Positions 1 through 5,707 of a stretch of 5,875 nucleotides of DNA are shown here, piece by piece. The stretch lies in NCBI GenBank assembly GCA_018241865.1, contig JAFECY010000028.1:1-5875 (forward strand), given 5' to 3'. Numbering within the stretch: the stretch's first letter is position 1; the number at the start of each line of letters is the position of its first letter. The notes under the pieces are model-generated. The model saw only the letters and a list, made by a program, of their open reading frames with translations. It did not search any database and was not told the origin of the DNA. A program made the translations under genes and the position numbers. The stretch comes from Pseudomonadota bacterium (lineage in GTDB: Bacteria; Pseudomonadota; Gammaproteobacteria; Burkholderiales; Burkholderiaceae_D).

Positions 1-338
1 AGGCCAATGGCTTCCGCCGCAGCATTGAGCGACAGGTGATTGCGCTCCTGCCAGCGGCGGAACTCTAACGTATCCACACGTCCGGCCTGTTCCAGCGCCA
101 TCTCCATTACATTGTCGGCATCTAGTCCTTCGCCATTCGGCCATTCGAGGGTGTGCCCCCAATCGGCGACGGCGGCGGCGCGGAAAAACGCCGGTTTCCG
201 CAGATCGGTGAAGACCGCATAACGTTTCGGTAGTTCGGAGAAATCGACGCGCACGACCTGGCCGCCGGTATAGCGCACTTCCAGCGTCATGCCGTCGAGC
301 GGCGTCACGGATTCCAGTCGATTCACTTGTGCTTTCAT
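1..338 (-). CDS. DUF2442 domain protein, probably with a C-terminal helix-turn-helix; 3' end beyond window
   Basis: Reading the minus strand from ATG at 338 gives 112 codons open to the window edge. The start has a good ribosome site (GAGGTG, six bases before ATG) and lies four bases after the stop of the preceding DUF4160 frame, so the two are probably translationally coupled. Residues 1-85 fit the DUF2442 fold: a short beta-rich domain with a conserved centre around FSELPKRYAVFTDLRKP (residues 33-49) and the WPNG(E)GLDAD segment (66-75). From about residue 101 (LSLNAAAEAIG) the sequence looks like the first helix of an HTH, as in longer family members such as the structurally solved NE0471 protein; the rest is cut off. 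The family has no firmly established function. DNA binding, and an antitoxin or regulator role for the pair, are inferences from the HTH-like end and the two-gene layout. Confidence 0.8.
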   Translation of the reverse strand, partial: MKAQVNRLESVTPLDGMTLEVRYTGGQVVRVDFSELPKRYAVFTDLRKPAFFRAAAVADWGHTLEWPNGEGLDADNVMEMALEQAGRVDTLEFRRWQERNHLSLNAAAEAIG

Positions 339-342
339 GTCG

Positions 343-578
343 TCACCTCGTGGTGGGATTGTTCATTCGCGTCCATTCTGCGCAAATGGTTTTTTCATTG
401 GCCTGCACCCATTCTTTCGCCAGTTTCATGACCGAGGCAGGGACGCCGCTGTTGATATCCGTGCCGTCGAGGTGAATCACAGCCTTGCCGTCTGGATGCA
501 GCACATGAACATGCACGGGGGATGCTCGCGACCCTGCACACGGATGAGCCAATTGGTGTCGGAATAGAGCTTTCCCAT
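343..578 (-). pseudogene. DUF4160 domain protein, frameshifted
   Basis: Two minus-strand frames each hold half of one small protein. From ATG at 578 the first frame reads 21 residues ending ...VQGREHPP, then goes out of frame and stops 12 codons later. The second frame continues with VHVHVLHPDGKAVIHLDG and runs to TGA at 345-343. The join lies in a run of five C (plus-strand G 517-521); one extra C would restore a continuous protein of about 78 residues, the usual DUF4160 length, with the family's HPP-VHVHV signature intact. A TTG start at 588 keeps the second frame open but loses the conserved N-terminus, so I do not favour it. The gene is the first of a DUF4160-DUF2442 cassette, with four bases between the two. 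The break may be real decay, a homopolymer sequencing error or, less likely, recoding. No ribosome site stands at a normal distance from ATG 578: the GGGAG is about 21 bases away. Confidence 0.75.
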
Positions 579-587
579 ATCCGAACA

Positions 588-608
588 ATAGGGAAATAAT
601 CTCCCTAT
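588..608. promoter_or_regulatory. Inverted repeat upstream of the DUF4160/DUF2442 cassette, candidate operator
   Basis: ATAGGGA (588-594) and TCCCTAT (602-608) form a perfect 7-bp inverted repeat around a 7-base AT-rich spacer. It ends ten bases upstream of the likely DUF4160 start at 578. The site is AT-rich compared with its surroundings, as a promoter would be. Because the second gene of the pair appears to carry an HTH, an autoregulatory operator is a reasonable guess, but no promoter hexamers are convincing here. A 5'-UTR hairpin hiding the distant GGGAG is an alternative. Confidence 0.35.
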
Positions 609-667
609 ATCAAGGATGGCGATCATGTTTTGTCCGCTGCCGTGCGCACTTGTTCGCTATGGCGCTT

Positions 668-760
668 CCCTCCCCTTCAAGGGGAGGGGTAGGGTGGGGA
701 TGGGTGATATTCAGAGCCAATGCCCCATCCCCATCCCGACCTTCCCCTTGAAGGGGAAGG
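668..760. repeat. BIME/MITE-like palindromic repeat, copy 1
   Basis: This is a 93-bp element bounded by two 21-bp palindromes: one at 668-688 (10-bp arms CCCTCCCCTT/AAGGGGAGGG around a central C) and one at 740-760 (arms CCTTCCCCTT/AAGGGGAAGG around a central G). Between them, a GGGTGGGGATGGGT tract faces a CCCCATCCCCATCCC tract, so the whole unit can fold into one long imperfect hairpin with a loop around 707-720. A second copy in opposite orientation lies at 5708-5802. There is no coding capacity. It sits 20 bp beyond the LysR stop codon and could act as a terminator or mRNA 3'-end stabiliser. It resembles REP/BIME repeats mobilised by RAYT-type transposases or a small MITE; no transposase is in this window. 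Confidence 0.85.
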
Positions 761-780
761 CGTGCGCGCAGAGGCCGGTG

Positions 781-1710
781 TCATGTGCGCGAATTTTTCA
801 TCGCGCCTGCCGTCGCCTGCACTTCCTTTTCCACCCATTCCCGAAACACTTGCACCTCTTGCCGCGGCTCGCTCGTTCCTTCCACCAGCCAGTAGGCGTA
901 ATCGCTGCGTCCGCGTTCTGCATCTTGCAGCGCGACTAGTCGGCCATCTTTCAACATCTGCTGCACCAGTGGCACCCGACCCAGCGCGACGCCGTGGCCT
1001 TCTGCCGCAGCTTGGATCAACTGGTCGTATTGGTTGAAGTGCAGCGTCGATTTTGGTTTGGCGTGGGCGGTGCCGGTGCTGGCCAGCCATTCGGACCAGC
1101 GCAGCCAGGGGCGCGCGCGTTCGTCGAGTTCGAGCAGGGTTTCGTTCAGTAGTGCTTTCGGGTTGGCGAAGGCGCGCTTGGCGACGGCGGGGCTGGCGAC
1201 GGGTAGTACGTGCTCACCAAACAGGCGTTGTGCGCCGGCGGGGGCATCGACTTCGCGGCAGTAGCGGATGGCGAGGTCGATGCCTTCTTGCTTCAAGTCG
1301 ATCAGGCGATTGCTGGCGGCCATGCGGACGTCGATGTGCGGGTGGGTGGCTTGGAAAGAGCCGAGGCGCGGCAGCAGCCACAGCGCGGTGAAACCGATTG
1401 TGGCGGTGATGGTGACCGGGCGCAGCGGGCCGCCGCCGCGCACGCTGCTGGCGTAGTCGGCCAGCCGTTCGAGCCAGGGCGAGGCGAGCTCGAACAGGCG
1501 TTCGCCGGCGTCGGTGAGGGTGATGGCGCGGTGCTTGCGAATCAGCAGCGGCGTGCCGAGGTGTTCTTCCAGCGCTTGAATCTGACGGCTGACGGCGGAT
1601 TGGGTCAGGCAGAGGTCTTGCGCGGCGAGGGTGATGCTCATGCGCCGGCCGACGGCGACAAAGCCGCGGATGGCGTCCAGCGGTGGGATGGCGAGCAGCG
1701 GGTTGGTCAT
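781..1710 (-). CDS. LysR-family transcriptional regulator (GcvA-like)
   Basis: A cytoplasmic DNA-binding regulator of 309 residues, the normal LysR length. The N-terminal winged HTH covers about residues 11-70, with the recognition region SITLAAQDLCLTQSAVSRQ (25-43) and the typical continuation ALEEHLGTPLLIRKHRAITLTDAGE. The co-inducer domain starts near residue 97 (PVTITATIGFTALWLLPRLGSF) and includes the GIDLAIRY segment (143-150), as in the GcvA-like group. The start at 1710 is preferred over the in-frame ATG at 1725 because GGAAGA lies six bases before it, while nothing like a ribosome site precedes 1725. The gene is divergent from a transporter gene, the classic layout for a LysR protein controlling its neighbour, and CATGCG-type repeats lie just upstream of its own start, so autoregulation is likely. 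The ligand cannot be told from sequence. Confidence 0.93.
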   Translation of the reverse strand: MTNPLLAIPPLDAIRGFVAVGRRMSITLAAQDLCLTQSAVSRQIQALEEHLGTPLLIRKHRAITLTDAGERLFELASPWLERLADYASSVRGGGPLRPVTITATIGFTALWLLPRLGSFQATHPHIDVRMAASNRLIDLKQEGIDLAIRYCREVDAPAGAQRLFGEHVLPVASPAVAKRAFANPKALLNETLLELDERARPWLRWSEWLASTGTAHAKPKSTLHFNQYDQLIQAAAEGHGVALGRVPLVQQMLKDGRLVALQDAERGRSDYAYWLVEGTSEPRQEVQVFREWVEKEVQATAGAMKNSRT

Positions 1711-1726
1711 GTTTGTTCTTCCCATG

Positions 1727-1756
1727 CATGCGCGATACGCATGTGAATCATGCGTA
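1727..1756. promoter_or_regulatory. Three phased CATGCG half-sites, candidate LysR operator
   Basis: CATGCG (1727-1732), CGCATG (1738-1743) and CATGCG (1749-1754) alternate in orientation with 5-base gaps, so each starts exactly 11 bp after the last. The right-hand pair extends to a perfect 8-bp dyad, TACGCATG-TGAAT-CATGCGTA (1736-1756). The cluster begins 17 bp upstream of the LysR start and lies 117-146 bp upstream of the transporter start. A LysR protein binds as a dimer or tetramer to such dyads (generic T-N11-A type), so this is the best operator candidate in the window. Which protein binds is inference. Confidence 0.55.
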
Positions 1757-1814
1757 ATTTGCGTTTGTGTTTGTGATTCTCATGGATGAAACTGCTAACG
1801 CTAGTGCATTCTAT

Positions 1815-1833
1815 CGCATGCATGATAATCATG
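1815..1833. promoter_or_regulatory. Fourth CGCATG half-site plus palindrome near the transporter promoter
   Basis: CGCATG at 1815-1820 repeats the half-site of the upstream cluster and lies 77 bp (seven times 11) from the middle half-site at 1738. It abuts a perfect 13-bp palindrome, CATGAT-A-ATCATG (1821-1833), whose TGATAAT core could also serve as a -10 element for the transporter gene; no good -35 hexamer is visible at 16-18 bp. This could be the activation site paired with the upstream binding site, as in many LysR-controlled promoters. Confidence 0.35.
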
Positions 1834-1872
1834 TAACAACACAAAGAGCCGGTTCGGATGAGAGAAACGCAT

Positions 1873-3087
1873 ATGAACAAATCTTGGAGGACGCCACTGG
1901 TGATGGTGGTGTGCGGCGGCATCATCATGGGCTTGTCGCTCGGCGTGCGGCATGTGCAGGGTTTGTTCTTGCTGCCGATGATCGAGACGCGCGGCTGGAC
2001 CCGCGAAAACTTTGCGCTGGCGGTGGCCGTGCAAAATCTGGTGTGGGGTTTGCTGATGCCGTTCACCGGCATGATCGCCGACAAATTCGGCAGCGCCAAA
2101 GTGTTGGCCGGCGGCTGTCTGTTGTATGCAATCGGCCTGTACTGGATGGCGCATTCGACGTCGAGCATGGAACTGCTGTGGAGCTGCGGCGTGGTGATCG
2201 GCGCGGGCTTGTCGGCGACGTCTTTCGGCACGGTGTACGGCGCATTGTCGCGGCTGGTGCTGCCGGAGCAGCGTGGCTGGGCGATGGGCGTGGCCGGTGC
2301 GGTCGGCGGCTTGGGACAGTTTGCGCTGGTGCCGGTGGCGCAAGGGTTCATTTCCGGGTTCGGTTGGCTGCTGGCGCTGGTGATGTTGGGCGGCGTGATG
2401 CTGATAATCACGCCCATGTCGGCGGCGCTGCAGGAAGAGCCGAATGTCGCCCCGGTGGGGCGGCAAGAGCAGTCCCTTGTCGATGCCATGAAAGAAGCGT
2501 TCGCGCATAAGGGATTCTGGTTATTGAACTTGGGTTTTCTCGCCTGCGGTTTTCAGCTTGCTTTCATCGCCGGACATTTGCCGGCTTATCTCGCGGACAA
2601 GGGCATGAACGGCCGCAATGCGGTGATCGCGCTGTCGCTGATTGCGTTGGCGAATATCGCCGGCACCTATTACGCCGGCATCTTCGGTGCGATGTATCGG
2701 CGCAAGCGTTTGCTGGCGTATAACTATTTGACGCGCTCGGCGGTGATCGCAGCGTTTGTGTTGTTGCCCTTGAGCGAGTGGACGCTGTACGGGTTCTCGC
2801 TGGTGATGGGGTTTCTGTGGCTGGGCACCGCGCCGTTGACGAATGGTTTGGTATCGCAGATGTTTGGCGTGAAGTATCTGACGACTTTATTCGGCTTTGT
2901 TTTCGTCGGCCATCAGATCGGCGGGTTTTTGGGTGCGTGGTTGGGTGGCGTGGTGTTCGACGCGACCAAGTCTTATGATTTGGTGTGGTTCGGTGCGATT
3001 GCGTTGGGTTTGATTTCGGCAGCGTTGCACTGGCCGATCGATGATCGTGAAGTAGCACGCTTGCGCTTGCAAGCGGTGCCGGCCTGA
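1873..3087 (+). CDS. Major facilitator superfamily transporter
   Basis: An inner-membrane secondary transporter of 404 residues with about 12 hydrophobic segments and a central cytoplasmic loop near residues 184-212. The MFS motif A is clear in the loop after the second helix: G66-MIAD-KFG-SAK76. A second-half counterpart (MYRRKRLL, 274-281) and the glycine-rich GHQIGGFLGAWLGGVVFD stretch (346-363) resemble the monocarboxylate/oxalate-formate type of MFS carrier, so an organic anion is a plausible substrate, but this is not provable here. The start at 1873 gives the usual N-terminus (MNKSWRTP) with AGAG about eight bases before it; an in-frame ATG at 1858 would add five residues. The gene is divergent from the LysR gene, its likely regulator. 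A 42-codon gene follows 31 bp downstream without a terminator, so the two are probably cotranscribed. Confidence 0.92.
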   Translation: MNKSWRTPLVMVVCGGIIMGLSLGVRHVQGLFLLPMIETRGWTRENFALAVAVQNLVWGLLMPFTGMIADKFGSAKVLAGGCLLYAIGLYWMAHSTSSMELLWSCGVVIGAGLSATSFGTVYGALSRLVLPEQRGWAMGVAGAVGGLGQFALVPVAQGFISGFGWLLALVMLGGVMLIITPMSAALQEEPNVAPVGRQEQSLVDAMKEAFAHKGFWLLNLGFLACGFQLAFIAGHLPAYLADKGMNGRNAVIALSLIALANIAGTYYAGIFGAMYRRKRLLAYNYLTRSAVIAAFVLLPLSEWTLYGFSLVMGFLWLGTAPLTNGLVSQMFGVKYLTTLFGFVFVGHQIGGFLGAWLGGVVFDATKSYDLVWFGAIALGLISAALHWPIDDREVARLRLQAVPA

Positions 3088-3118
3088 GTGCGGAAAATGA
3101 AAAAATGAGGAGAGTGAG

Positions 3119-3247
3119 ATGAGGCGCATCCCTATCGGAACGCTGCTGTTGGTGTTGGCGCATGTGCTGATCGGCGGCTGGGCGTTTGCCAAATTGCTGG
3201 AGCCGGGCACGACGCTGGAAGTGTTGAGGTTGGTTTCGTTGTGTTGA
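3119..3247 (+). CDS. Small single-span membrane protein, unrecognised
   Basis: ATG at 3119 is preceded by a very strong ribosome site, GAGGAG at 3107-3112 with six bases of spacing, the best in the window. The 42-codon frame encodes a basic start (MRRIP), one hydrophobic span at about residues 6-24 (IGTLLLVLAHVLIGGWAFA) and a short tail ending LRLVSLC. With arginines at the N-terminus it would sit with its N-terminus in the cytoplasm. It starts 31 bp after the transporter stop and is probably in the same transcript, so it could be a small partner of the carrier; some MFS carriers have such small downstream proteins, but I recognise no family. Its last codons and stop lie within a 10-bp tandem repeat array, so it may instead be the truncated start of a longer membrane protein. 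Confidence 0.5.
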   Translation: MRRIPIGTLLLVLAHVLIGGWAFAKLLEPGTTLEVLRLVSLC

Positions 3248-3277
3248 ATTGTGTTGAATTGTGTTGAACGGTGTTGA
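3221..3277. repeat. 10-bp tandem repeat array (GTGTTGAATT type)
   Basis: GTGTTGA recurs at 3221, 3241, 3251, 3261 and 3271, all in a 10-bp register; the unit at 3231 (TGGTTTCGTT) is a degenerate member. Units at 3241 and 3251 are identical (GTGTTGAATT). Every good unit contains TGA, and since 10 is not a multiple of 3 the successive TGAs fall in all three forward frames. The array covers the end of the small membrane gene and the intergenic region before the lipoprotein gene. Unit number could vary between strains by slippage. Confidence 0.8.
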
Positions 3278-3331
3278 TCTATCGCGTAGGGCGTTTCCTC
3301 TTTGCAATAGCGAGACTCTCCATTTGGGGCA

Positions 3332-3360
3332 TTGTCGCGTTCGCTGACTTTGCTTATACT
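3332..3360 (+). promoter_or_regulatory. Candidate sigma-70 promoter of the lipoprotein gene
   Basis: TTGTCG (3332-3337, four of six consensus bases) and TATACT (3355-3360, five of six) are separated by 17 bp. The -10 lies 33 bp upstream of the lipoprotein ATG, leaving a short leader that contains the ribosome site GAGGCG. The location and spacing fit a constitutive promoter, in keeping with the gene's codon use. It is predicted by eye only. Confidence 0.5.
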
Positions 3361-3393
3361 GGCCTTTCTTTTAATAAACATGAGGCGACAAAT

Positions 3394-3822
3394 ATGATTC
3401 GTTCCACGCTGACTATCGCTGGTTTGACCGCAGCACTGTTCCTGGCTGGTTGCGCGACGCAAGAACCTGCCAAGCCGATGACCAAGGAAGAAGCTGCCGC
3501 TGCCGCAGCGCACGACGCCGCCACGGCTGCTAAGCTGAAAGGCAACTGGACTGGCAAGTGGGAACTGCCGGGTTACGGCGGTGGCAAATTTGAATTGATC
3601 GTGACCGAAGTCGCTGGTACCGCTGTCACTGGCAGCGCCAACTGGTACGGCACCGCTGCTGGCGACACCAAAGGCCCGCTGTCTGGCGCCGTCGTCAAGA
3701 ATGGTCAACTGACCGCCAAGCAAGGTAGCGCCAACCTCAAGCTGACCGCCAAGGACGACAAGACCTTGACCGGCACTTGGGAAGCCAGCGGTTATAGCGG
3801 CCCGCTGAACCTCACGCGCTGA
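3394..3822 (+). CDS. Small outer-membrane lipoprotein with beta-rich domain, function unknown
   Basis: A 142-residue secreted lipoprotein. The signal peptide (MIRSTLTIAGLTAALF) ends in the lipobox L17-A-G-C20; residue 21 is alanine, not aspartate, so sorting to the outer membrane is expected. An alanine-rich helical linker (about 33-47) leads to a glycine-, threonine- and tryptophan-rich domain (48-142). The motif TG-x-WE-xx-GY-x-G occurs twice, at 53-63 and 126-136, with a weaker TGSANWYG at 79-86, suggesting a small beta-barrel closed by related end strands. I recognise no family. ATG 3394 has GAGGCG at a good distance; an upstream GTG at 3271 would bury the signal peptide and is rejected. 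Codon choice is strongly biased (CTG, AAG, GGT, GCT), unlike the transporter upstream, which suggests high expression. It has its own promoter and terminator. Confidence 0.85.
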   Translation: MIRSTLTIAGLTAALFLAGCATQEPAKPMTKEEAAAAAAHDAATAAKLKGNWTGKWELPGYGGGKFELIVTEVAGTAVTGSANWYGTAAGDTKGPLSGAVVKNGQLTAKQGSANLKLTAKDDKTLTGTWEASGYSGPLNLTR

Positions 3823-3834
3823 TCGGTTTTACGT

Positions 3835-3872
3835 CCAACAAAAAAGGGAGCTGCGGCTCCCTTTTTTGTTGG
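3835..3872. terminator. Strong bidirectional rho-independent terminator
   Basis: A perfect 17-bp inverted repeat (3835-3851 and 3856-3872) with loop TGCG contains the core GGGAGC-TGCG-GCTCCC followed by six T; on the other strand the matching A run also becomes a T run. It lies 12 bp after the lipoprotein stop and two bases from the stop of the convergent rlmL gene, so it should end both transcripts. Confidence 0.95.
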
Positions 3873-3874
3873 GT

Positions 3875-5095
3875 TCATTCCGTTGTCTTGGATGCGGCGG
3901 GCTTAGCTGATTCGCGCCGATTGAAGCCGGCCACCATGTCGAAGCGGAATAGCCGACATTCCAGTGCGCCATTGAAGAACGGCGTCTTGCGCGCTTCTTT
4001 CAGACGCAGCATTTTCGGTACCGTCAGATCGGCGGTGAACAGGAACACGCTCCAGCCGGCGAAGCGCTGCTTGAGTGTGGTGCCGAAGGCGCTGAAAAAA
4101 GCTTGCGCCATTTCGTCGGTGTCGATTGTGCTGTCGCCGCGCACGCCGATCCGTTCGCCATACGGTGGGTTGGTCAGCAGGATGCCCGGCACATCGCTCG
4201 GCGCTTTGATTTCCTGTGCTTCGATTTGCTTGAGTGGAATGTCGAACATGACGCCGGCGCGTTGCAGGTTGGCGCGCGTCATGACGATCATGTCGCCCGA
4301 GATGTCGCTGCCGAAAATGCTTGGCGTGCTTGGGAAAGGATGAATCTTGAACGCGCCCTTGATGTTCAGCCATTGCTCGGCATCGAACTCGTGAAATTTC
4401 TCGAAGGCGAAAGCACGGCGCGCACCGGGCGGCACGCCGGCTAGCATCTGCGCCGCTTCGATCAGGATCGTGCCGGAGCCGCACATCGGATCGAATAGCG
4501 TCATGCCCGGCTTCCAGCCGGCCACACGCAACAAGCCGGCGGCGAGGTTTTCGCGCAGCGGCGCGTCACCGGTATCGAGCCGCCAGCCGCGCTTGAACAG
4601 CGCTTCGCCGGAGGTGTCGAGATAGACGGTGTAATTGCGTTGATCGAGAAAACCAACGATGCGCATGTCGGGCGTCTTGGTGTTGACCGACGGCCGCTTG
4701 TTGAATTGCTCGCGGAAGCGGTCGCAGACGGCATCCTTGATTTTCAGTGTGGTGAATTCCAGGCTCTTCAGCGGCGACTTGATCGCGGTGAGATCGACGC
4801 GGATGGTGTGATCGACCGAGAACCAGTCTTCCCACGGTTGCGCCAACGTCAAGTCGTAGATGTCGTTCTCGTTGAGATAGCTGCCGTGCGCGATGCGCAG
4901 CAGCACCCGCGAGGCGATGCGCGAATGCAGGTTGATGCGCCAGGCATCGGACAGTTTGCCGGAACAATGCACGCCGCCCGGCACTTGATTGTGGATTTTT
5001 AGCGTCGGGCTTTGCTGGGCGATTTCCGCTAACTCTTCAGCGAGCGGCGCTTCCATGCCGCGCGGGCAGGGGCAGAAGAAAGAGTGATTCATCAT
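3875..5095 (-). CDS. rlmL: THUMP-domain 23S rRNA (guanine-N2) methyltransferase, RlmL-like
   Basis: A cytoplasmic SAM-dependent methyltransferase that, by family, makes m2G at 23S rRNA position 2445 (E. coli numbering). It is 406 residues long. The N-terminal ferredoxin-like and THUMP RNA-binding part covers about 1-160. The family-typical FKRGWR (167-172) and APLRENLAAGLL (178-189) lead into the Rossmann methyltransferase domain, with SAM-binding motif I DPMCGSGT (202-209), an acidic residue at the end of the second strand (GSD, 262-264) and the catalytic TNPPYGER motif IV (308-315). The E. coli enzyme is a fusion of about 700 residues whose C-terminal half is RlmK; here only the RlmL half is present, common outside gammaproteobacteria. 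The start at 5095 has AAAGGT seven bases before it; ATG 5092 is an alternative. hemJ is upstream on the same strand, across a 161-bp gap with an inverted-repeat element. Confidence 0.92.
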   Translation of the reverse strand: MMNHSFFCPCPRGMEAPLAEELAEIAQQSPTLKIHNQVPGGVHCSGKLSDAWRINLHSRIASRVLLRIAHGSYLNENDIYDLTLAQPWEDWFSVDHTIRVDLTAIKSPLKSLEFTTLKIKDAVCDRFREQFNKRPSVNTKTPDMRIVGFLDQRNYTVYLDTSGEALFKRGWRLDTGDAPLRENLAAGLLRVAGWKPGMTLFDPMCGSGTILIEAAQMLAGVPPGARRAFAFEKFHEFDAEQWLNIKGAFKIHPFPSTPSIFGSDISGDMIVMTRANLQRAGVMFDIPLKQIEAQEIKAPSDVPGILLTNPPYGERIGVRGDSTIDTDEMAQAFFSAFGTTLKQRFAGWSVFLFTADLTVPKMLRLKEARKTPFFNGALECRLFRFDMVAGFNRRESAKPAASKTTE

Positions 5096-5133
5096 CGGAG
5101 TACCTTTTGTCCGTGGGTGTTGCTTTGATTGTT

Positions 5134-5242
5134 AACCACGGCGCACACGGCGGGCACGGCGAAAAACCTAGATTCTTCCTCTGTTGGAGCAATCAATTGC
5201 AGAAGGTTTTGTTTTCGCCGTGCCCGCCGTGTCGCCGTGGTT
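5134..5242. repeat. 109-bp inverted-repeat element between hemJ and rlmL
   Basis: The left arm, 5134-5167 (starting AACCACGGCGCACACGGCGG), and the right arm, 5211-5242 (ending CGCCGTGTCGCCGTGGTT), are complementary over about 32 bases, differing only by one extra C and one extra A in the left arm. The loop of 43 bases has no matching structure. Each arm is itself a run of degenerate CACGGCG units. This resembles the widespread dispersed repeats whose forward translation gives peptides like NHGAHGGHGE. It could form a very stable hairpin in the hemJ-rlmL transcript. It encodes nothing I can support. Confidence 0.85.
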
Positions 5243-5256
5243 CAAAAAAGTATTTC

Positions 5257-5679
5257 TTAAAACGGCTTGACGACGACCAGCACCACCGCCGCCAGCAAGC
5301 CGATCACCGGCACTTCATTGAACCAGCGATACCAGGTGTGGCTGCGCTTGTTTTCGCCACGCTCGAATTTCTTCAGCAGCACGCCGCAGCCGTGGTGATA
5401 ACCGACCAGCAGCACGACGATCGCCAGCTTGGCGTGCATCCACGCATTGCCCGGCCCCTTGCCGATGCCGTAACCGAGCCACAGCCACAGACCGAAGATA
5501 AGCGCCGGGATCATCAACAGCGACATGAAGCGATACAGCTTGCGCGCCATCAGGATCAGACGTTCGGTGGCGGTCGCGTCCTTTTCCATTGCCAGATTGA
5601 CGAAGATGCGCGGTAGGTAGAACAGGCCGGCGAACCAAGAGGCGACGAAGACGATGTGGAGTGCTTTGATCCAGAGCAT
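5257..5679 (-). CDS. hemJ: Protoporphyrinogen IX oxidase, HemJ family
   Basis: An inner-membrane enzyme of 140 residues, the usual HemJ length, with about four membrane spans (roughly 5-25, 50-70, 84-104, 122-138). By family it oxidises protoporphyrinogen IX to protoporphyrin IX, the step before iron insertion in haem synthesis, and itself carries haem b. Family signatures are MLWIKALH at the start (H8 is the conserved histidine), SWFAGLFYLPRIFV (14-27), LYRFM (49-53), FGLWLW (62-67), WMHAK (80-84) and RWFNEVP (118-124). The start at 5679 gives the canonical N-terminus; its ribosome site is weak (GAGA about nine bases upstream). The stop is TAA at 5259-5257. Repeat copy 2 begins only 28 bp upstream, so the promoter must lie in or beyond that repeat. 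A generic CopD-like membrane protein is the alternative, but the motif set favours HemJ. Confidence 0.88.
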   Translation of the reverse strand: MLWIKALHIVFVASWFAGLFYLPRIFVNLAMEKDATATERLILMARKLYRFMSLLMIPALIFGLWLWLGYGIGKGPGNAWMHAKLAIVVLLVGYHHGCGVLLKKFERGENKRSHTWYRWFNEVPVIGLLAAVVLVVVKPF

Positions 5680-5707
5680 ATTTTCTATTCTCGCTAGCAG
5701 ATTGACT

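Noticed and set aside
616..939. Plus-strand frames across repeat copy 1 and the LysR 3' end
   Set aside because: They consist of translated palindrome (proline/leucine/glycine-rich) and antisense LysR; no ribosome site or domain is seen.
1210..1746. 178-codon plus-strand frame opposite the LysR gene
   Set aside because: It lies antisense to a clear LysR protein; its alanine- and glycine-rich composition is what high-GC antisense frames give, and no domain is visible.
3221..3277. CRISPR-like array
   Set aside because: Units are 10 bp and contiguous with no spacers, so this is a simple tandem repeat.
3271..3393. GTG start at 3271 extending the lipoprotein by 41 residues
   Set aside because: It would place the lipobox signal peptide internally, lies in the repeat array, and spans the likely promoter; ATG 3394 has a proper ribosome site.
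2887..3723. 278-codon minus-strand frame across transporter, decamer array and lipoprotein gene
   Set aside because: It is antisense to two well-supported genes, and its middle is the translated repeat array (Asn/Thr/Gln-rich), which is open only because the reverse strand of the array lacks stops.
5107..5616. 169-codon plus-strand frame opposite hemJ
   Set aside because: Its first part is translation of the CACGGCG repeat arms and the rest is antisense to hemJ, with a His/Gln-rich shadow composition.
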